From positions 1 to 64,000 of the forward strand of contig VWPU01006300.1 in NCBI GenBank assembly GCA_013398955.1: a DNA stretch of 64,000 nucleotides, read 5' to 3'. Under the pieces are notes generated by a model. It worked only from the letters and a program-made list of their open reading frames with translations. It searched no databases and was not told the DNA's origin. Positions 49,017-62,040 of this stretch are shown here, piece after piece. Origin of the DNA: Callaeas wilsoni. Its lineage: Eukaryota; Chordata; Aves; Passeriformes; Callaeidae. The position numbers and the translations under genes are program-made. How positions within the stretch are numbered: the stretch's first letter is position 1; each line of letters opens with the position of its first letter.

Positions 49017-49348
49017 TGTGGGCTTCCAAGCAGGGGGTCAGAGATGCAGCAAGGCAGGAGTCAGAGCGAGGAATGAATTATTTATTACATTTACAATACC
49101 ATTTAGATATTCTAGTTCCATAAAGCAATTGAACAGTGCTCACACTTCTCCTAGGGTGATTGGTCAAAGTCTCAGACACCCACTTAGAAATGTTTTTTCC
49201 TAATATAATGGACACAAGGTCAGAAGATACCAGATATGAATGCTGTTTACAAAAACAGCTTACATAGCTTACACAGCAAAGGAAAAGTTCTCACAGAATG
49301 AATGCAAGAAGAGACAATTTCCCTGCTAACAGCATTTCAGCATCCACA
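49017..49348 (-). mobile_element. Solo retroviral LTR, copy 4 (332 bp)
   Basis: Same family, minus orientation, with TGTGGGCTTCC...CATCCACA ends and a perfect 6-bp target duplication, CAGTTT, at 49,011-49,016 and 49,349-49,354. On the minus strand AATAAA is intact. It is about 10 bp shorter than its relatives because the 'ccctatctattgtttc' stretch is replaced by a shorter one. No internal viral sequence remains. Confidence 0.96.
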
Positions 49349-49354
49349 CAGTTT

Positions 49355-50202
49355 TATTAAGCATGTAGCTACTACTGGCATTTCAAGAACACACGATCTA
49401 AAATTAGCAGAAGCTGCTAGCTGCATGCATTTTAAAAAGGCCAGTGCTCCTAGCAGTGAGTCGGAATGGGTTTTCATTAAACCTCACCTAGAAATTAAGA
49501 TCCGGGTCATCTGGAAGGTGCTTGAGTTTGAAAGGGAAGAGCAATTTTTACTGAACTGCTGAGGAGTCATACTGGTGTCTAACAATACTCATCAGTAAAG
49601 ATTCACACGGACTGACAAAGTTACTTCTTCAGCGAGATCTCCCCGACACTCTCAAAGCAGCAGATGTGGTGTTTTACTCACACCTCCAAGCCCTTTTTCC
49701 ATCTCCGGGCAAAAAATACCAATATGAGGTAGAAAATCTGAATGAGCAACTTGAAATCTGTTTTTAAACCAGAGTGGTCCTCACAAAAAAAAGTTATACA
49801 GCTTAACTAATAGCTAGAAATTCAATAACATTATATCAACAGATTTGTCTCAGATGTCTCTCACTCCCCAAAGGACACAAACTTTGTAAGAGAAAACTTC
49901 CTCTTGTTTGCATACTCTGAATATTCAACAGTATCACATTAGAAATCAGATTGCCTGGGATTTGGCAACACTGCTCAAAATTTGCAACTCTTCCATCATT
50001 GAAACATTTTTCTGCAAGTTTAGATTCTAGAATTTGAGAGTATCAACATGAGAACCACAGGTTTTGGGAAGGCTACAGCCAGAACAAGTAGATGGAAAGA
50101 AACTTCACAGAAATGCAGCATAGTATTTGTAGCAGACATATTACAGTTAGTTAGACCATTTATCTCCACTGAGCACTTCTACAATTTAAAAAAAAAAAAC
50201 CT
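49355..50202. other. Unique non-coding stretch
   Basis: AT-rich, ending in an A-run at about 50,189-50,200 directly before the tandem array. No exon is recognised. Confidence 0.35.
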
Positions 50203-50688
50203 CTCAACACATGATCTGAGCCCAGCATATCTAGAAAATAAGGTTAATTAAATTTCCAATGCTCCTAGCTTTACCGCAAGTACAACAGCAAAGAAAACTC
50301 CTTGATTTATCCTGAAATCCTGCGAACTGTACATTCTGCTCACAAGCACTTAATGCTTCAAAAAAACTCTCAACACATGATCTGAGCCCAGCATATCTAG
50401 AAAATAAGGTTAATTAAATTTCCAATGCTCCTAGCTTTACCGCAAGTACAACAGCAAAGAAAACTCATTGATTTATCCTGAAATCCTGCGAACTGTACAT
50501 TCTGCTCACAAGCACTTAATGCTTCAAAACTCAACACATGATCTGAGCCCAGCATATCTAGAAAATAAGGTAAATTAAATTTCCAATGCTCCTAGCTTTA
50601 CTGCAAGTACAACAGCAAAGAAAACTCATTGATTTATCCTGAAATCCTGCGAACTGTACATTCTGCTCACAAGCACTTAATGCTTCAA
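50203..50688. repeat. 166/161-bp tandem triplication
   Basis: 'ctcaacacatgatctgagcc' starts at 50,203, 50,369 and 50,530. The first period is 166 bp and the second 161 bp, the difference lying in the A-run at the junction. The three copies differ by only a few substitutions. Confidence 0.96.
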
Positions 50689-51062
50689 GTTCCTAACCCC
50701 GGTATCACATCTTAAACATAAAAGGTGAAAATGGCACGCGTGATTGTTCAGCACCGCTGAGAATCTTGCACTAAAGCGTTGTGACTTGCAACGCAAATTT
50801 AATGTCTACTGAAAACCTGAGAACGTAAACCCTGTGTTTTTCACTGAAATGCAAGATGACATTTCTGAGAAGCTGAAGGTGTATGTTTGGGGCAGGGTTA
50901 CTGCTCTAACGGGGCTGTGTCTGCATTCACCCGTTATCGGGCTGCTCAAACAGCTCAGCAGCGGGTCAGCCAGGGAAAAGGGAGTCTCAGGACAACCCGA
51001 GCAGGCCGAACTACGCTGGCCTGTCAGCTTATGCTTTCATTCAATGAAATTTCCTGATAAAT

Positions 51063-51546
51063 GCTTCCATGGAAAGCTTACGTTGGCAGAATTCTCATCA
51101 CCACAGCGCTCCGTGGTTTTCCAGGCTCACTGACAGAAGGAATCAGCCACAGAGCCCTCTGATTTTGTAGTGCAGACAGACGAGGGAAGAGGGGCTGAGT
51201 GAAAGGAGACCCAGCCAAACGTACTCGGGACTCAAGCACTCGTGAACTTGGGGATAAATAACCATTTTCCACAAAATGCAAGGTGCCCAATGCAAAACTT
51301 AATTGCTTCCATGGAAAGCTTACGTTGGCAGAATTCTCATCACCACAGCGCTCCGTGGTTTTCCAGACTCACGGACAGAAGGAATCAGCCACAGAGCCCT
51401 CTGATTTTGTAGTGCAGACAGACGAGGGAAGAGGGGCTGAGTGAAAGGAGACCCAGCCAAATGTACTTGGGACTCAAGCACTCGTGAACTTGGGGACAAA
51501 TAACCATTTTCCACAAAACGCAAGGCGCCCGATGCAAAACTTAATT
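51063..51546. repeat. 242-bp tandem duplication
   Basis: 'gcttccatggaaagcttacg' starts at 51,063 and 51,305, and both copies end 'gcaaaacttaatt'. Substitutions are few and several are C/T changes at CpG sites. A minus-strand frame of about 67-70 codons is present in both copies because they are near-identical, not because it is conserved as protein. Confidence 0.96.
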
Positions 51547-51918
51547 GAGTGTTTTGGCCAACGGTTCCTCCTCTGAGTGCTGCAATTATCTCAATATTAA
51601 AGGATTACCACAGTCACCCATTAATTACAAAATTACTTCAATTACACCATACAAAGTAGCCAACACCTAGCGGTATTAGCGTAAGACAACGACTCGACTT
51701 GAGGAACATGCTCTGGATTTCACTCAAGCCTAGGACACAGTGCAGGTTTTCCAAGTCAGGGAAATCCTCTGTTCTCCACTACAGTGAGTGTCTAACAGAT
51801 TCTCTCTTTCACTCACAAGTCTCTAACAGACAACCTGACCATCCTCCAAAAAAGAACAACTCTGGATAGTCAAGGTTAATCAAAAATTTAGAATGAAGAC
51901 TAGATTTCCTTTCCTTAA
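51547..51918. other. Unique non-coding stretch
   Basis: No repeat or exon is recognised. Confidence 0.3.
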
Positions 51919-51943
51919 CGTGGTTTGGGCTGGAAGGACCTTC
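51919..51943 (-). mobile_element. CR1 3' remnant, very short
   Basis: 'acgtggtttgggctggaagg' followed by 'accttc' is the conserved 3' tip of CR1. Only about 25 bp match, so a chance or heavily deleted copy cannot be excluded. Confidence 0.5.
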
Positions 51944-54900
51944 TCTCCCAGAGGCACGGCTTCATGTTTGTTAGGTCCTGGAAGTTTTGCAGCCTACCAG
52001 CAAGAGCTGCTGTGCAGGAGCATCCTGCCCTGCTTCTGCTCCTTGAGGAGAAGGAAGCTTAGGTGTAAGACAGCAATTCACCCAACAGAGCCAAGAGCCC
52101 TCCAACACCTATCAGCTTTGCAACAGCAAATTAAATATCACACGCTCACCCACTCTTAAGCTACGCTCTCCGAAGACCGTGAAGATCTACTTCTGTTTTT
52201 AGCAAGCTTATATTCTGCTCCTCAACTTTACTACAAGTCTTTCACATTTCTAGTGTTATTTTCAGCTAAATCCAACCTGGGAATCAAGCAGCACATCGCC
52301 TCATTTTGAATTCTAGTTGAATGGAGGTTGTAGTAATTCTAAGGCACAAAGGAGCGGAGTAATATAATCCTCAGGTTACAGACTTTGCTTACCTGACTAG
52401 CTTAAAGAGGCTTTACTCTGTGGGGGTTTAAAAAGAATTAAAATAAAAGCTTAATTTTCCCCCCCCTAAATCACTCAGCATCTTTATTTATTATTAATCA
52501 GGCCTCATCTGCTCAATACATCATTTCCATAAGATTAGCAATCAGCCACATGTTACAAGATGACAACAAATCCTGTGTCCTTTTTTCAACATAAAGCTTC
52601 CAGCTCCTCAAGAGTAAACAAAGAGCAAAAGCTAAAACAGTTTGTTGTCTTTTATGCATGTCAGCCCTGGATGAAAAACACCACGTTACAGAAAACAGAT
52701 TTGATTTTCAGTCTCAGTTATTTCAATCTTGTATCACAATTTGTCATTAGCAAGGGCCTTTATCTATTCCTTGTTATGAGCATTCCCCATCACCTCTCGC
52801 TTGAATGCAACATAAATACAAGTACCTGGATTTAGTGTTCTTTTCAGGGAATTAATACACTGGGTTTTATTTTAAACAGGTACAAGTTAACTGCAGATTC
52901 ATACATTTGCTGACAAGCGGATGGAAGATGCAAATTAAACAAGTGCCAAGCAGTTAAAAATATTTCCTTTTACATGAGCTGCTCCTTATTACATAGCACA
53001 TATAAATGTCTAAACATAGAAATTAGTCTGAAAGTTGGCAATCACAGAGACCAGAAGCAGAACCAGATCCCCCAAATCCCTTCACAACATCCAAGCACAC
53101 GAAAGGGATAATCTAGAAGCCTTCAAAATTCTCTCAAGTTATGTCATTTTAGTTCCTATCTCAAAGTCTCCCAGAACAGCTGCCTGTCCTTGAGTATTAC
53201 AAGAATTTGGCTTCTTGTTATTTCCAAAAGCCAACAGCCTGCAACCACTCAAGCAGTCTGGGAGAGTAAAAGCAATGTACACCGAAGCTGCCGCATTCCA
53301 GCCGTCACCGATGTTTCAATGGCTTGTTTGTCCTGCTTGGAGGCAAACACCGAGCAAAAAATGCTTCTTGCAAGTGAGGAAACCACTCACTATCCCACAC
53401 CTCAAGCGTATATAGCTATCTTGACCATTAAAATCCGTTTTTACAGCTCCATAGGAATTACTTACAAGCTATTAGGGCTAGAAAACAAATCCCACGCTCT
53501 CTCCCCGCGTGATGACTTCCCATGTCACATCCCTCATCAGCCTCAGAGCTTCCACCTGTCCACACTCCCGAGGAGATCAAACCCAAGACACTGCTCTCAT
53601 CCACAGCTCGCAGCTTTTCAAAATCCATTCATTTGCACTCGGGTTTCTTGGGTTGCAGACAGACATCTGGATGTAAATTTTTAGCGCCTGACTCCAGCTC
53701 CAGGACCAGCAGCAACGACACTGGGCTTTCAGTTCTCTCTGCTCGACGTGGAATTGCTCCTGCAGTAGCCTGGCCACAGCATCCAAAACACAAAACCCAC
53801 CGTGGATGCCAACAGGAGCCACTGTCACTGTCACAGGGGCAACATTTTCAGGATGCTTACTGTACTACCTCCTAAGACTCAGGTTTTACGTTCTGCTTTA
53901 AAAACCGGACTAAAATTAGACTTGTCTAATTTTTTTCCTTTTTTGAATCTCTCTGGGATGGCAATACAACAATAATTTGGCAAAACAAAATCTAGAGGAC
54001 GGTTCATTATCCTGTTGCCATCACTGCTGCTTTTCCAGAGCTTTGTGGAAATTTCCATCAGGTATCTTTAAGTTCAAGCCCACTGCACTCATTGTTGATT
54101 TTTCTTTTTAACACTTGAATGTGGAAGAAGTGTCTGTTATGCCCACAGGTAACAGTTTTCCTCAGTCCAGATGTGATCCTCACAGCAGACCCAGCACACA
54201 GCCCAAGGACCCAGGAGTGAATAGCAGAAACCAACCCAAATAGACAGAGAGTCACAGGGCAGTAGAGGGTTTTTCTGGCACACTGTAGTGTTCTCCACAC
54301 GCTATTCCCGGTGCAACCTGAATCTTAATCGCTATCCAGGGAATCTATTACCCTGAGGACAATAAATGTCCTGCCTCTGCTGACATGCCTACCTAGGAAC
54401 AGCCTTTTTATTGATGTCATCGAGTTCACAGAGGCAAGCAAGAGACACAGTTCATATTCAGGGAGAACAGATTTATACAACTGTGTTCATCCCCGTTTGC
54501 AGCAGGTTGTTGTTTTGCATCGGTTTTTTTAATCACAGCCTCAATGATCTTGTTTGAAAAAGATCTAATCCCATTTGTAATTGGATCTATTTATCCGTAT
54601 TTCATTTCCCTAACGTGGCATCCCTCACCAGCTTTTATCAAATGTCACCACTTACCTAGTAGGCAACATTTCCATCTGCTGAGTAGAGAAACACGGTGAG
54701 AACTACACAAAACCAGCTGCAGAATGTCAGACGAGGAGGAGAAACGTCTCCATGTTGCATGGTAACACAGGCTCCTCTGACAGCCCCTTTCACTGGAATT
54801 CGGGAATACCAGACAACTTCTGAAACACTCCACTGTTGCTTTCTTCCAAGATGATGGTATTTGTATTCCAGCTTCTGGCAGGTAGAAGCTGGTTCAGCCT

Positions 54901-57900
54901 GAGTGCACCACCTTATTTACATACTAATTTAAAAAAATAATCATCTGAAACACCACCAGTAGCTACCTGGGTCCCTACAAGTTCTGACAAAATTGATTTT
55001 CCCCATTTATCAACCGAGTTTTTAAAAAGCTATTGGCCTAGTTAGCAAATCAAGGGATATAAATGAGAGCTTTAATTTTAATAACATCTCATTACCTAAC
55101 AACAAGTAATCCCTAAAGGGACATATTTGCACTTTTTAGGTCACTGAGGTATTTTGCCTCTTGCTGTTGACAGGCTATATTCAAATCACAGCCAAACACC
55201 TGTATTTAAATGCTTTTTGCTTCCAAATTGACTAATTTCTTTCAGCTGTCTGTAATCTCATTTCAGTGCTTGCTGTGAGAGCAAGCCAGTCAGGCTCAAA
55301 TTAGAAAACCTGATATGATTAAAGGGTCTAAATCACCTTGAAATACTAAGTTTGAGCTAGATTAATGTTCGTTTTGTCAAACGCCCGCTTTAATCTAATA
55401 TGTTACAGAAGCAAAGCAATCCTCCCCATTCACACAGAGAGCAGCCTGCACAGTTCTCAATACTGAAGAATCGATTCTCAATCTGAACAATCAGCTCCCT
55501 CCTGAAACAGCTCTTGCCTTACTTAAGGAAAGGTGGAAGTCATCTCTTTAGACTACTGCATTCCATAATCTAACGTTAGGATTTTCCCTACCAGCCTAGA
55601 AACACAAAAGCTCTCCATCTTATATTAAACTTCATTGGTTTGCACAGAAAAATACTCAAAGCACATATGCTCTGCCAGAATCACAGCCAAAACACCTTCA
55701 TTATCCCAACACTGCACGGATATCCCTGCTCTGTTTTCCTTATGTTTTCCCACCGCAGTTTCTGCTGCACTGACATCACCACCAATTCAAGTGGCACACC
55801 GCGTTTTCCATGACCTAAAGCTGCACAGACCAGTACCATACATATTCTGCCTTCACCGTATAGATAACAATGTAAAAATTATTACCGTATAGAGGATGGT
55901 AATTTTCCAGCTTAAGGAGGAGGGGAAAGCACGCTCTGGAGTATTTTTTCAGCTGTTGTTTAAATCCCACAAAGAACAACAATGAGACTACATGAAAGCC
56001 ACTGAATTTCCCCTTTAACATTACAGTGACTAAAACAGACCAGCACTTGAATCCGGCATTTAAAGCAAAGCAGGGGGCCCCAATTGTTTATGTTTGTCTG
56101 CAGAGCAGTTTTAAAACACATGTAATGCTCCATCCTAAAAGCTTTTCTCAGATAATTTGGAGAGGATTAGCAAGCGAGCAATTAGTACATGCAGTTCACA
56201 TCAACTACGGCGCCAATTAGCATCATAAATCAAACCAGCAACCTTCTGACTGAATCCTGTTGTGCGGGAAGCAAGATGTCCCAGGAAGCAAAATATTCCC
56301 AGAGAACTAATGTTTTTCTGGAAGTCACTGCCGGGCTCCTGACCCCAGCTAGAACGCTGCTTTGAACAGGTATTGAGCAGCTACCAAGGCAGGTGCCTGC
56401 TGTAAATAGTGATCACCTGGCACCCAGATGCCCACACATCCCTCCCTCCAGCTCAGAGGTCACACAGCTGGGTATTCAGCCCAGCTTCGGCCTGCCCCAC
56501 CCTACTTAAGTTTCATTTGCAAGGAAGTCGATAGCCAGATCCTTCCATCCATAAACTCATGTATTGTTGTACACCCAGATGCTATTAAATGCCACAGCCT
56601 CATAGCGGTGAGGCATTTTTGAAGCTTAATTAATGCAGGTTAAAATTAGACTCTCCTTTTGCACGAGAAAAACAATGAAATGGGACTAAACGGATGAGTT
56701 GTCTCAGGGTGCAGGAATCGTTTTCCTCAGCTTGTTTCTGCTCCTCCCTGCTTTCGTTTACTTAGCTCCAAGGGCGGAACTACAGATTGCCGTTCAAGCA
56801 GCAGAACTGCCACAGAAGAGTGATAAACCTCTACAGCAAGGTCCCACCTGCACTCAGGCTGCAGCTATAGATTTCTGCTGTATTCAGAACATACCGGAAG
56901 AATTGTCAATTCTTACCGCTTCATCATCCATCATTCATGTCACCATCCTGTGCAGGGGCTCAGAAGCTGGCCCAGGGACCCACAGAGATCCTTCAACCCC
57001 AAGCCCGAACAGCAATCCAAGACTAATTTTATGAAGGAAAATTATTACTCGGCTTTATTCACAGCAGCAAGAAAATAATCCTATTAATTCTTTAGCATGT
57101 ATTGAAAATACGAACAAAGCTTTACTACAAAAGCACTTTTAAACTCTGCTACATCATTGATTTTATGTTCATGACAGCAATGGAACATTATTTTCCTTCA
57201 TTGTCATTATTTATTAGCTTTGATAGATGACAATTGTACCCTCGGCAGTACAACCAGTAACACCTCCTGGCCAGAAACAGAGACGGTGCAATTCACAGCA
57301 AAGTGATCTTTATTATCAGAATCCTCACGATCGAATACCCACGTCTGTTAAGACTTTCCAGGCTATCGTTCTGGTTTTAGTGCTAAAAAGTGATCCAAAT
57401 CAGAGATCTACAGCCCATCTTTCCCCCTCTCCCTACCTGCTTCATGACCTGCCTCCCGCAGCAGCTACAGCAGCAGATATGAAGCTGTATGTCACTTCGG
57501 TGGCAGGAAGCTCAGATCTCGGACTTTCGATTATTTCTTATCAGGCCAAATTTGTCATGTCACGCCACCTGACCTAAATATAAACACCTACCAGGCCTAT
57601 CCATGAGCTCTACAGGGGCTGTAACTGTTTACTACAGCCTAGCATGAGCTAACCTTTTATCTTTCCACATCAGGAACAACTCTGTCACCGTCACCGAAGC
57701 CCAACTCAGACCATTACGTAAAACTTACAAAAGAAAAGATATCAATATTCAAGCCTAAGGATCCAGTTACTCCTTCTTACTATTCCAGAATGGATGAAAT
57801 AAGTTTCCAAGAGATCCTTTGCATCCCGCAGTCAGCTCAACTTTTCGAAAGCAACACGGGTGATTCGCTAGGGCAAGTCTACGACAAGAAGTGCCATCGG

Positions 57901-58467
57901 TTCCCACTGCTCTCAGTTGGCTTCATGGTTTTCTAGGCTGCATCAGTGTGCTACAGCTGCCACAGGAAGGCTGAGGGATGACCTGATTTTTGCCTTTGAG
58001 ACACGAAAATTACTATCAATGTTAAGCCACCTCAAGGAATTTCACTGAACAACTAATTCTGGCTGTAGCAGTGTAGAAAGCAGGCAGAAAAAGAACCAAT
58101 CCATCAATTTGCACCTGCTAACCTAGCTCAAAGCAGCAGAATTAAACTGCAAAGCCACAATCGTTTTAATGCTTTGAGAACACTCCTAGATCCTTTCTAT
58201 AATGCATTTACACAGGTCTAAAACTACCCTCCCCGAGTTTCTGGGCAAGCTTACTTAAGATTGTTTCCTGGACCTGGACATGTATTTCAACTTCATGTTT
58301 GTCAATCCATTCACAGCCTTAGACATTTCAACCTCCTTCCCCACCTCCCTAGTTACAGAGAGCTTTCCTGAGTTTGGCTGGTGTATCTTTGAGGAAATCC
58401 ACTGCTGGACAAAAACCAGCAGCTATCAAAACACTGTCTGATCTTGCACAGCAAGATCACCCTCCTG
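51944..58467. other. Unique stretch, 6.5 kb
   Basis: The longest repeat-poor interval in the window. TAAT-rich sequence at about 55,020-55,400 has the look of a conserved non-coding element, but this cannot be tested here. A 111-codon plus-strand frame at 56,699-57,034 begins with a hydrophobic stretch resembling a signal peptide. It has no further recognisable feature and I do not call it a gene. Confidence 0.3.
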
Positions 58468-58735
58468 AAACACAGAATCTCCTGAGCTGGAAAGATCCTG
58501 ACCCACAAGGATCATCTCAGTCCAACCCCTGGCCCTGCACAGACACCCCAAAAATCCCCCCCTCTGCATCCCTGGGAGCATCATCCAAATGCTCCTGGAG
58601 CTCTGGCAGCCTCGGGGCCGGGACCATTCCCTGGGGAGCCTGGGCAGTGCCCAGCACCCTCTGGGGGAAGAACCTTTTCCTAAAATCCAACCTAAACATC
58701 CCCAACACAGCTTTGTGCTGTTAGAGATGCTGTAA
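58468..58735 (-). mobile_element. CR1 LINE 3' region, about 265 bp
   Basis: 'cacagaatctcctgagctgg', 'aaggatcatctcagtccaac', 'ccctggccctgcacagacac', 'ccattccctggggagcctgg' and 'gaagaaccttttcctaaaat' followed by 'ccaacctaaac' form the reverse strand of the same CR1 subfamily as at 32,033. Minus orientation. Confidence 0.92.
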
Positions 58736-61700
58736 CAAAGAGTTCCACAGACACTGGGGGGAAATCTAGAAAATAAAAGAAAAATAGGAGAAATTACATC
58801 ATACAATAAAACTTTCAAGTCCAAGATTATTCTAACCAGGCACAAAATTCCTCATTTGTCCACACACTGGCCATCTCTGAATTCACACGCCAGGCACCCA
58901 AGTTGGGACGTTGCTCAAGTGATGCAAAAAGCTGCTGGCACACAAGGCGTTAACTCAGACACAGCAGCGTTTGCCAGGTTAAATGGGATCCATTTAACTG
59001 ATTGCTGTCTGGGCATCCCAGTGCCATGCTTTTAGCATATTTCCTCTGGAGAGCACAGTTGCTGTGATACCTAAAAGACAGGCTTCCTGGCTGCTCTCCT
59101 GAGCATGAGAAGCTCAAACAAAGATAATGGATCTCCCACATTTGAACCTACTGTATCTGTACAGCCGAGCACTGATGCCACAAAATCCCGCAACGGTGAC
59201 TGACTGGCTGTGTCACTCCTCCTCCTGGTTATGGTACTGACAAAGACAGCTGCAAATTATAGAGACAGTGGTAGAATTAATAAGAAATTTACTAAATTTA
59301 CAACAACATCTGCGGTTTTAGTTCAATAGCAAATGTAAGCACTACCAAGTTCAAGTCAAGGTTTCGAGTTAAGTCGTGCTGAGCACTGATTTGGTCTAGG
59401 CTGTAAACAGTTCCTCAATGCCTTTAAAAATAATGGGGAAAAAAAGAAAAATTTAAGCTTCTCACAGACAAACACAAAGCAATACATCCAAAGCTACAGA
59501 TTCAATTCCAGCGTTCCTCAGAGTCCCTTTGCTTGCCTGTATCTTTCTTCGGGATAAAAGGGAAAACTACCAAACAACGTAACTGTCTCATCATCAGGTT
59601 TACATTCATTACCCCACTATGTAAACCAGTACAGCTACAAAGGAGACACTGAAATTACTTTCACACAGATCAGCCCTGTGTTTTCAGTACTGGCTTCCTG
59701 AAGTGGTTAACTGAAGCTCATTTAAGCGGTAAGAAAGAAAAGTGAAAGAACAAGTCATTCTCTGGTTTAGAAATGCACCACTATCTTAACACCCTGTCAT
59801 CTGTACCACTATGCAGGCTCCAAACACATTAGTCAGAATCCTGAAATTGCATTAATGAGGCTGAATGTGCACATACTGATTAAGTAACACATCTGCTTCC
59901 ACCCACTTAAGAAAAAAAATTATTAAATACTTCCAGAGGGCTTTGGAATTGCCAGCTGCCCACAATGGACTCACCACCACCAAGGAAACCTGACAACCTG
60001 TTTCCACCTTGGAACCGAAATTTAAAACAAACTTTCTAAGAAATCACAGGTTCCAGGTAGACTAAATACATCTAAGTGAGATGTTACCTTATTTCTAACA
60101 TGGGTCACAAGATTTATGCTGCATTTATAACCTTAGCACAATTCCAACAGAAGCACAAATTAACTGCAAACAACTTCAGATCAAAAACTACTAAGAAGTA
60201 GTTGAGAAGTCTTTCCTTACAGACACAGGGAAATCCTAAGTTAAAAATCACCCTCCTTTCCAGTCTCCATTGGTATAGAAATCACAAAAGTCCTTACATC
60301 AGAAATCAGCAGCATCCCAACTGTCCGCATCTGGAGCTGTCTTTGCTCTATTTCAGGGTGTGAGGACAGCTGAGAACACAAAAGAGAAGCTGAGCCACAG
60401 CTCTCCCTCAGTACAGGTGACACAAAGTACAAACAGCGCTTGAAGGCACTCAAGGACAAAAACCAATATAACAGAAGACAAATCTCTTCAGAACAGAAAA
60501 CTTTATCCACTATATGCTATTACCAAGCAATCATTTTGGATTTGTTCCACAAATGATGTCGAGCCGTGTGTATGAAGGTCACACAGAAAACCCTGCACAT
60601 AAAAACTAACAACTGCAGAAGGGGATGGCTGAAATGCACAAAAGGTCACACAGTTGAGATGCAACTGAGTTCTGAGATTTTTCTGCAGCTTACATTGCCT
60701 CTTCTTCAACGATTTGCCAAAAATATCGACACTTCCATTCACCTTGCTTGTTGGTAAGGACAAAACCAATCCCAGTGGTGACGCAGTAGAGAACAGAGTA
60801 TTCCTGAAGGCTGGGGAGAAGTTGTTCAACTGCCTGGCGCTACTCCAAGCCTCCTTCATTAGCCAAAAACAATGTGGGATTTTTTAATTTCACTTACAAA
60901 CACACTGTACCCTGACAGTTCTAAATCATCCCTTAAACATTAGCAATGTTTAATGACACACCTCGTACTCCCACCTCAGTTTTCACAGCACCATCAACGA
61001 TACAAACCTACTCCTTCAGGTGGGAAAGTTAAGACAAAGACCACGGCTACTTCAAGTGCTGGAAAAGAAGCACTCTTCCTAATTGGAAAGTGAGTCTTGT
61101 GAAGACACTTAGCTCAAGCACCGCCGTCACCTTTCGGAAACCTTTGTTAGCGCTCAGTACAATGCAGAACACAAACACAGCAACCCAGCTTCCAAAGTGT
61201 TTCCTCTTCCCAAGTGCCTGAGCCCAGCAAAAGCAATCCCAGTGTCCTATCTGCTGCAGTGCCGAGTGTCCCCTCTTAGGGAGTGAGACTCATCTGCCAA
61301 TTTCAATAGAAATAAAAACAGTGATGTGTGTACACAGCAGCACGAACTCTTCTATCAGCGTTACTGCCTGCTGCTTGCAACTAATCCCCCAAAGCAAACG
61401 GTGGGAGAAGGCCGGCACACTCCCTGAAAACCCTAAAGCCTCCCGACACATTTCTCCATCAACATCAGCTGATCCACAGCAGGTCTCCTTTTCTGCCCCG
61501 GGGAAAGAAGTTATCCTTACAAGTTAACGGTTTAAGGCTTTCCTCTTGATTTGTAACTCTACTGCAAAGCATTTAATCATGCAGCTTTTGCAGAGAACAG
61601 CAGTGAAGCATATAATTTAAAGCCAGAATAAGACATTCCCAGGAACTTCAGACACAACTATCAAACCTAGTTTTCAGTACAGTTAATATCAAGCATGTGA

Positions 61701-61847
61701 AGCTTCTTGTTTACCCACCTGCTGGAGTCTGCCATCTTCCACATTAAAAAGAAATCTCTTTCCATTTGCATATGAGCCACACAAACAGCAAAACGTGCAC
61801 TGCATTTCAGCGATTTCTTCACATTAGAGGTCCACAAACAGCAATGG
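58736..61847. other. Unique stretch with one exon-like segment
   Basis: Contains a short segment (60,689-60,753) bounded by a good acceptor-like tract and a GTAAGG donor, discussed in the findings. No repeat family is recognised. Confidence 0.3.
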
Positions 61848-62040
61848 ATCACAGAATGGTTTGGTTTGGAAGGGGCCTTCAAGATCATCCAATTCCACCC
61901 CCTGCCATGGGCAGGGACACTCTCCGCGGTCCCAGGTTGCTCCAAGCCCCGTCCAACCTGGCCTTGGACACTTCCAGGGATCCAGGGGCAGCCACAGCTT
62001 CTCTGGGCACCCTGTGCCAGGGCCTCAGCACGCTCAGTGC
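61848..62040 (-). mobile_element. CR1 LINE 3' fragment
   Basis: 'atcacagaatggtttggttt', 'ggaaggggccttcaagatca', 'tgccatgggcagggacactc', 'aacctggccttggacacttc' and 'ctgtgccagggcctcagcac' form the reverse-strand CR1 3' region. Well preserved, including the terminal 'atcacagaatgg'. Confidence 0.95.

Noticed and set aside
51078..51523. Two similar minus-strand frames of 67-70 codons
   Set aside because: They are the two copies of the 242-bp tandem duplication. Few substitutions have accumulated and the frame has no recognisable motif.
56699..57034. 111-codon frame starting with a hydrophobic, signal-peptide-like stretch
   Set aside because: No upstream promoter, no splice signals supporting it, no recognised domain, and no cysteine pattern typical of a small secreted protein.
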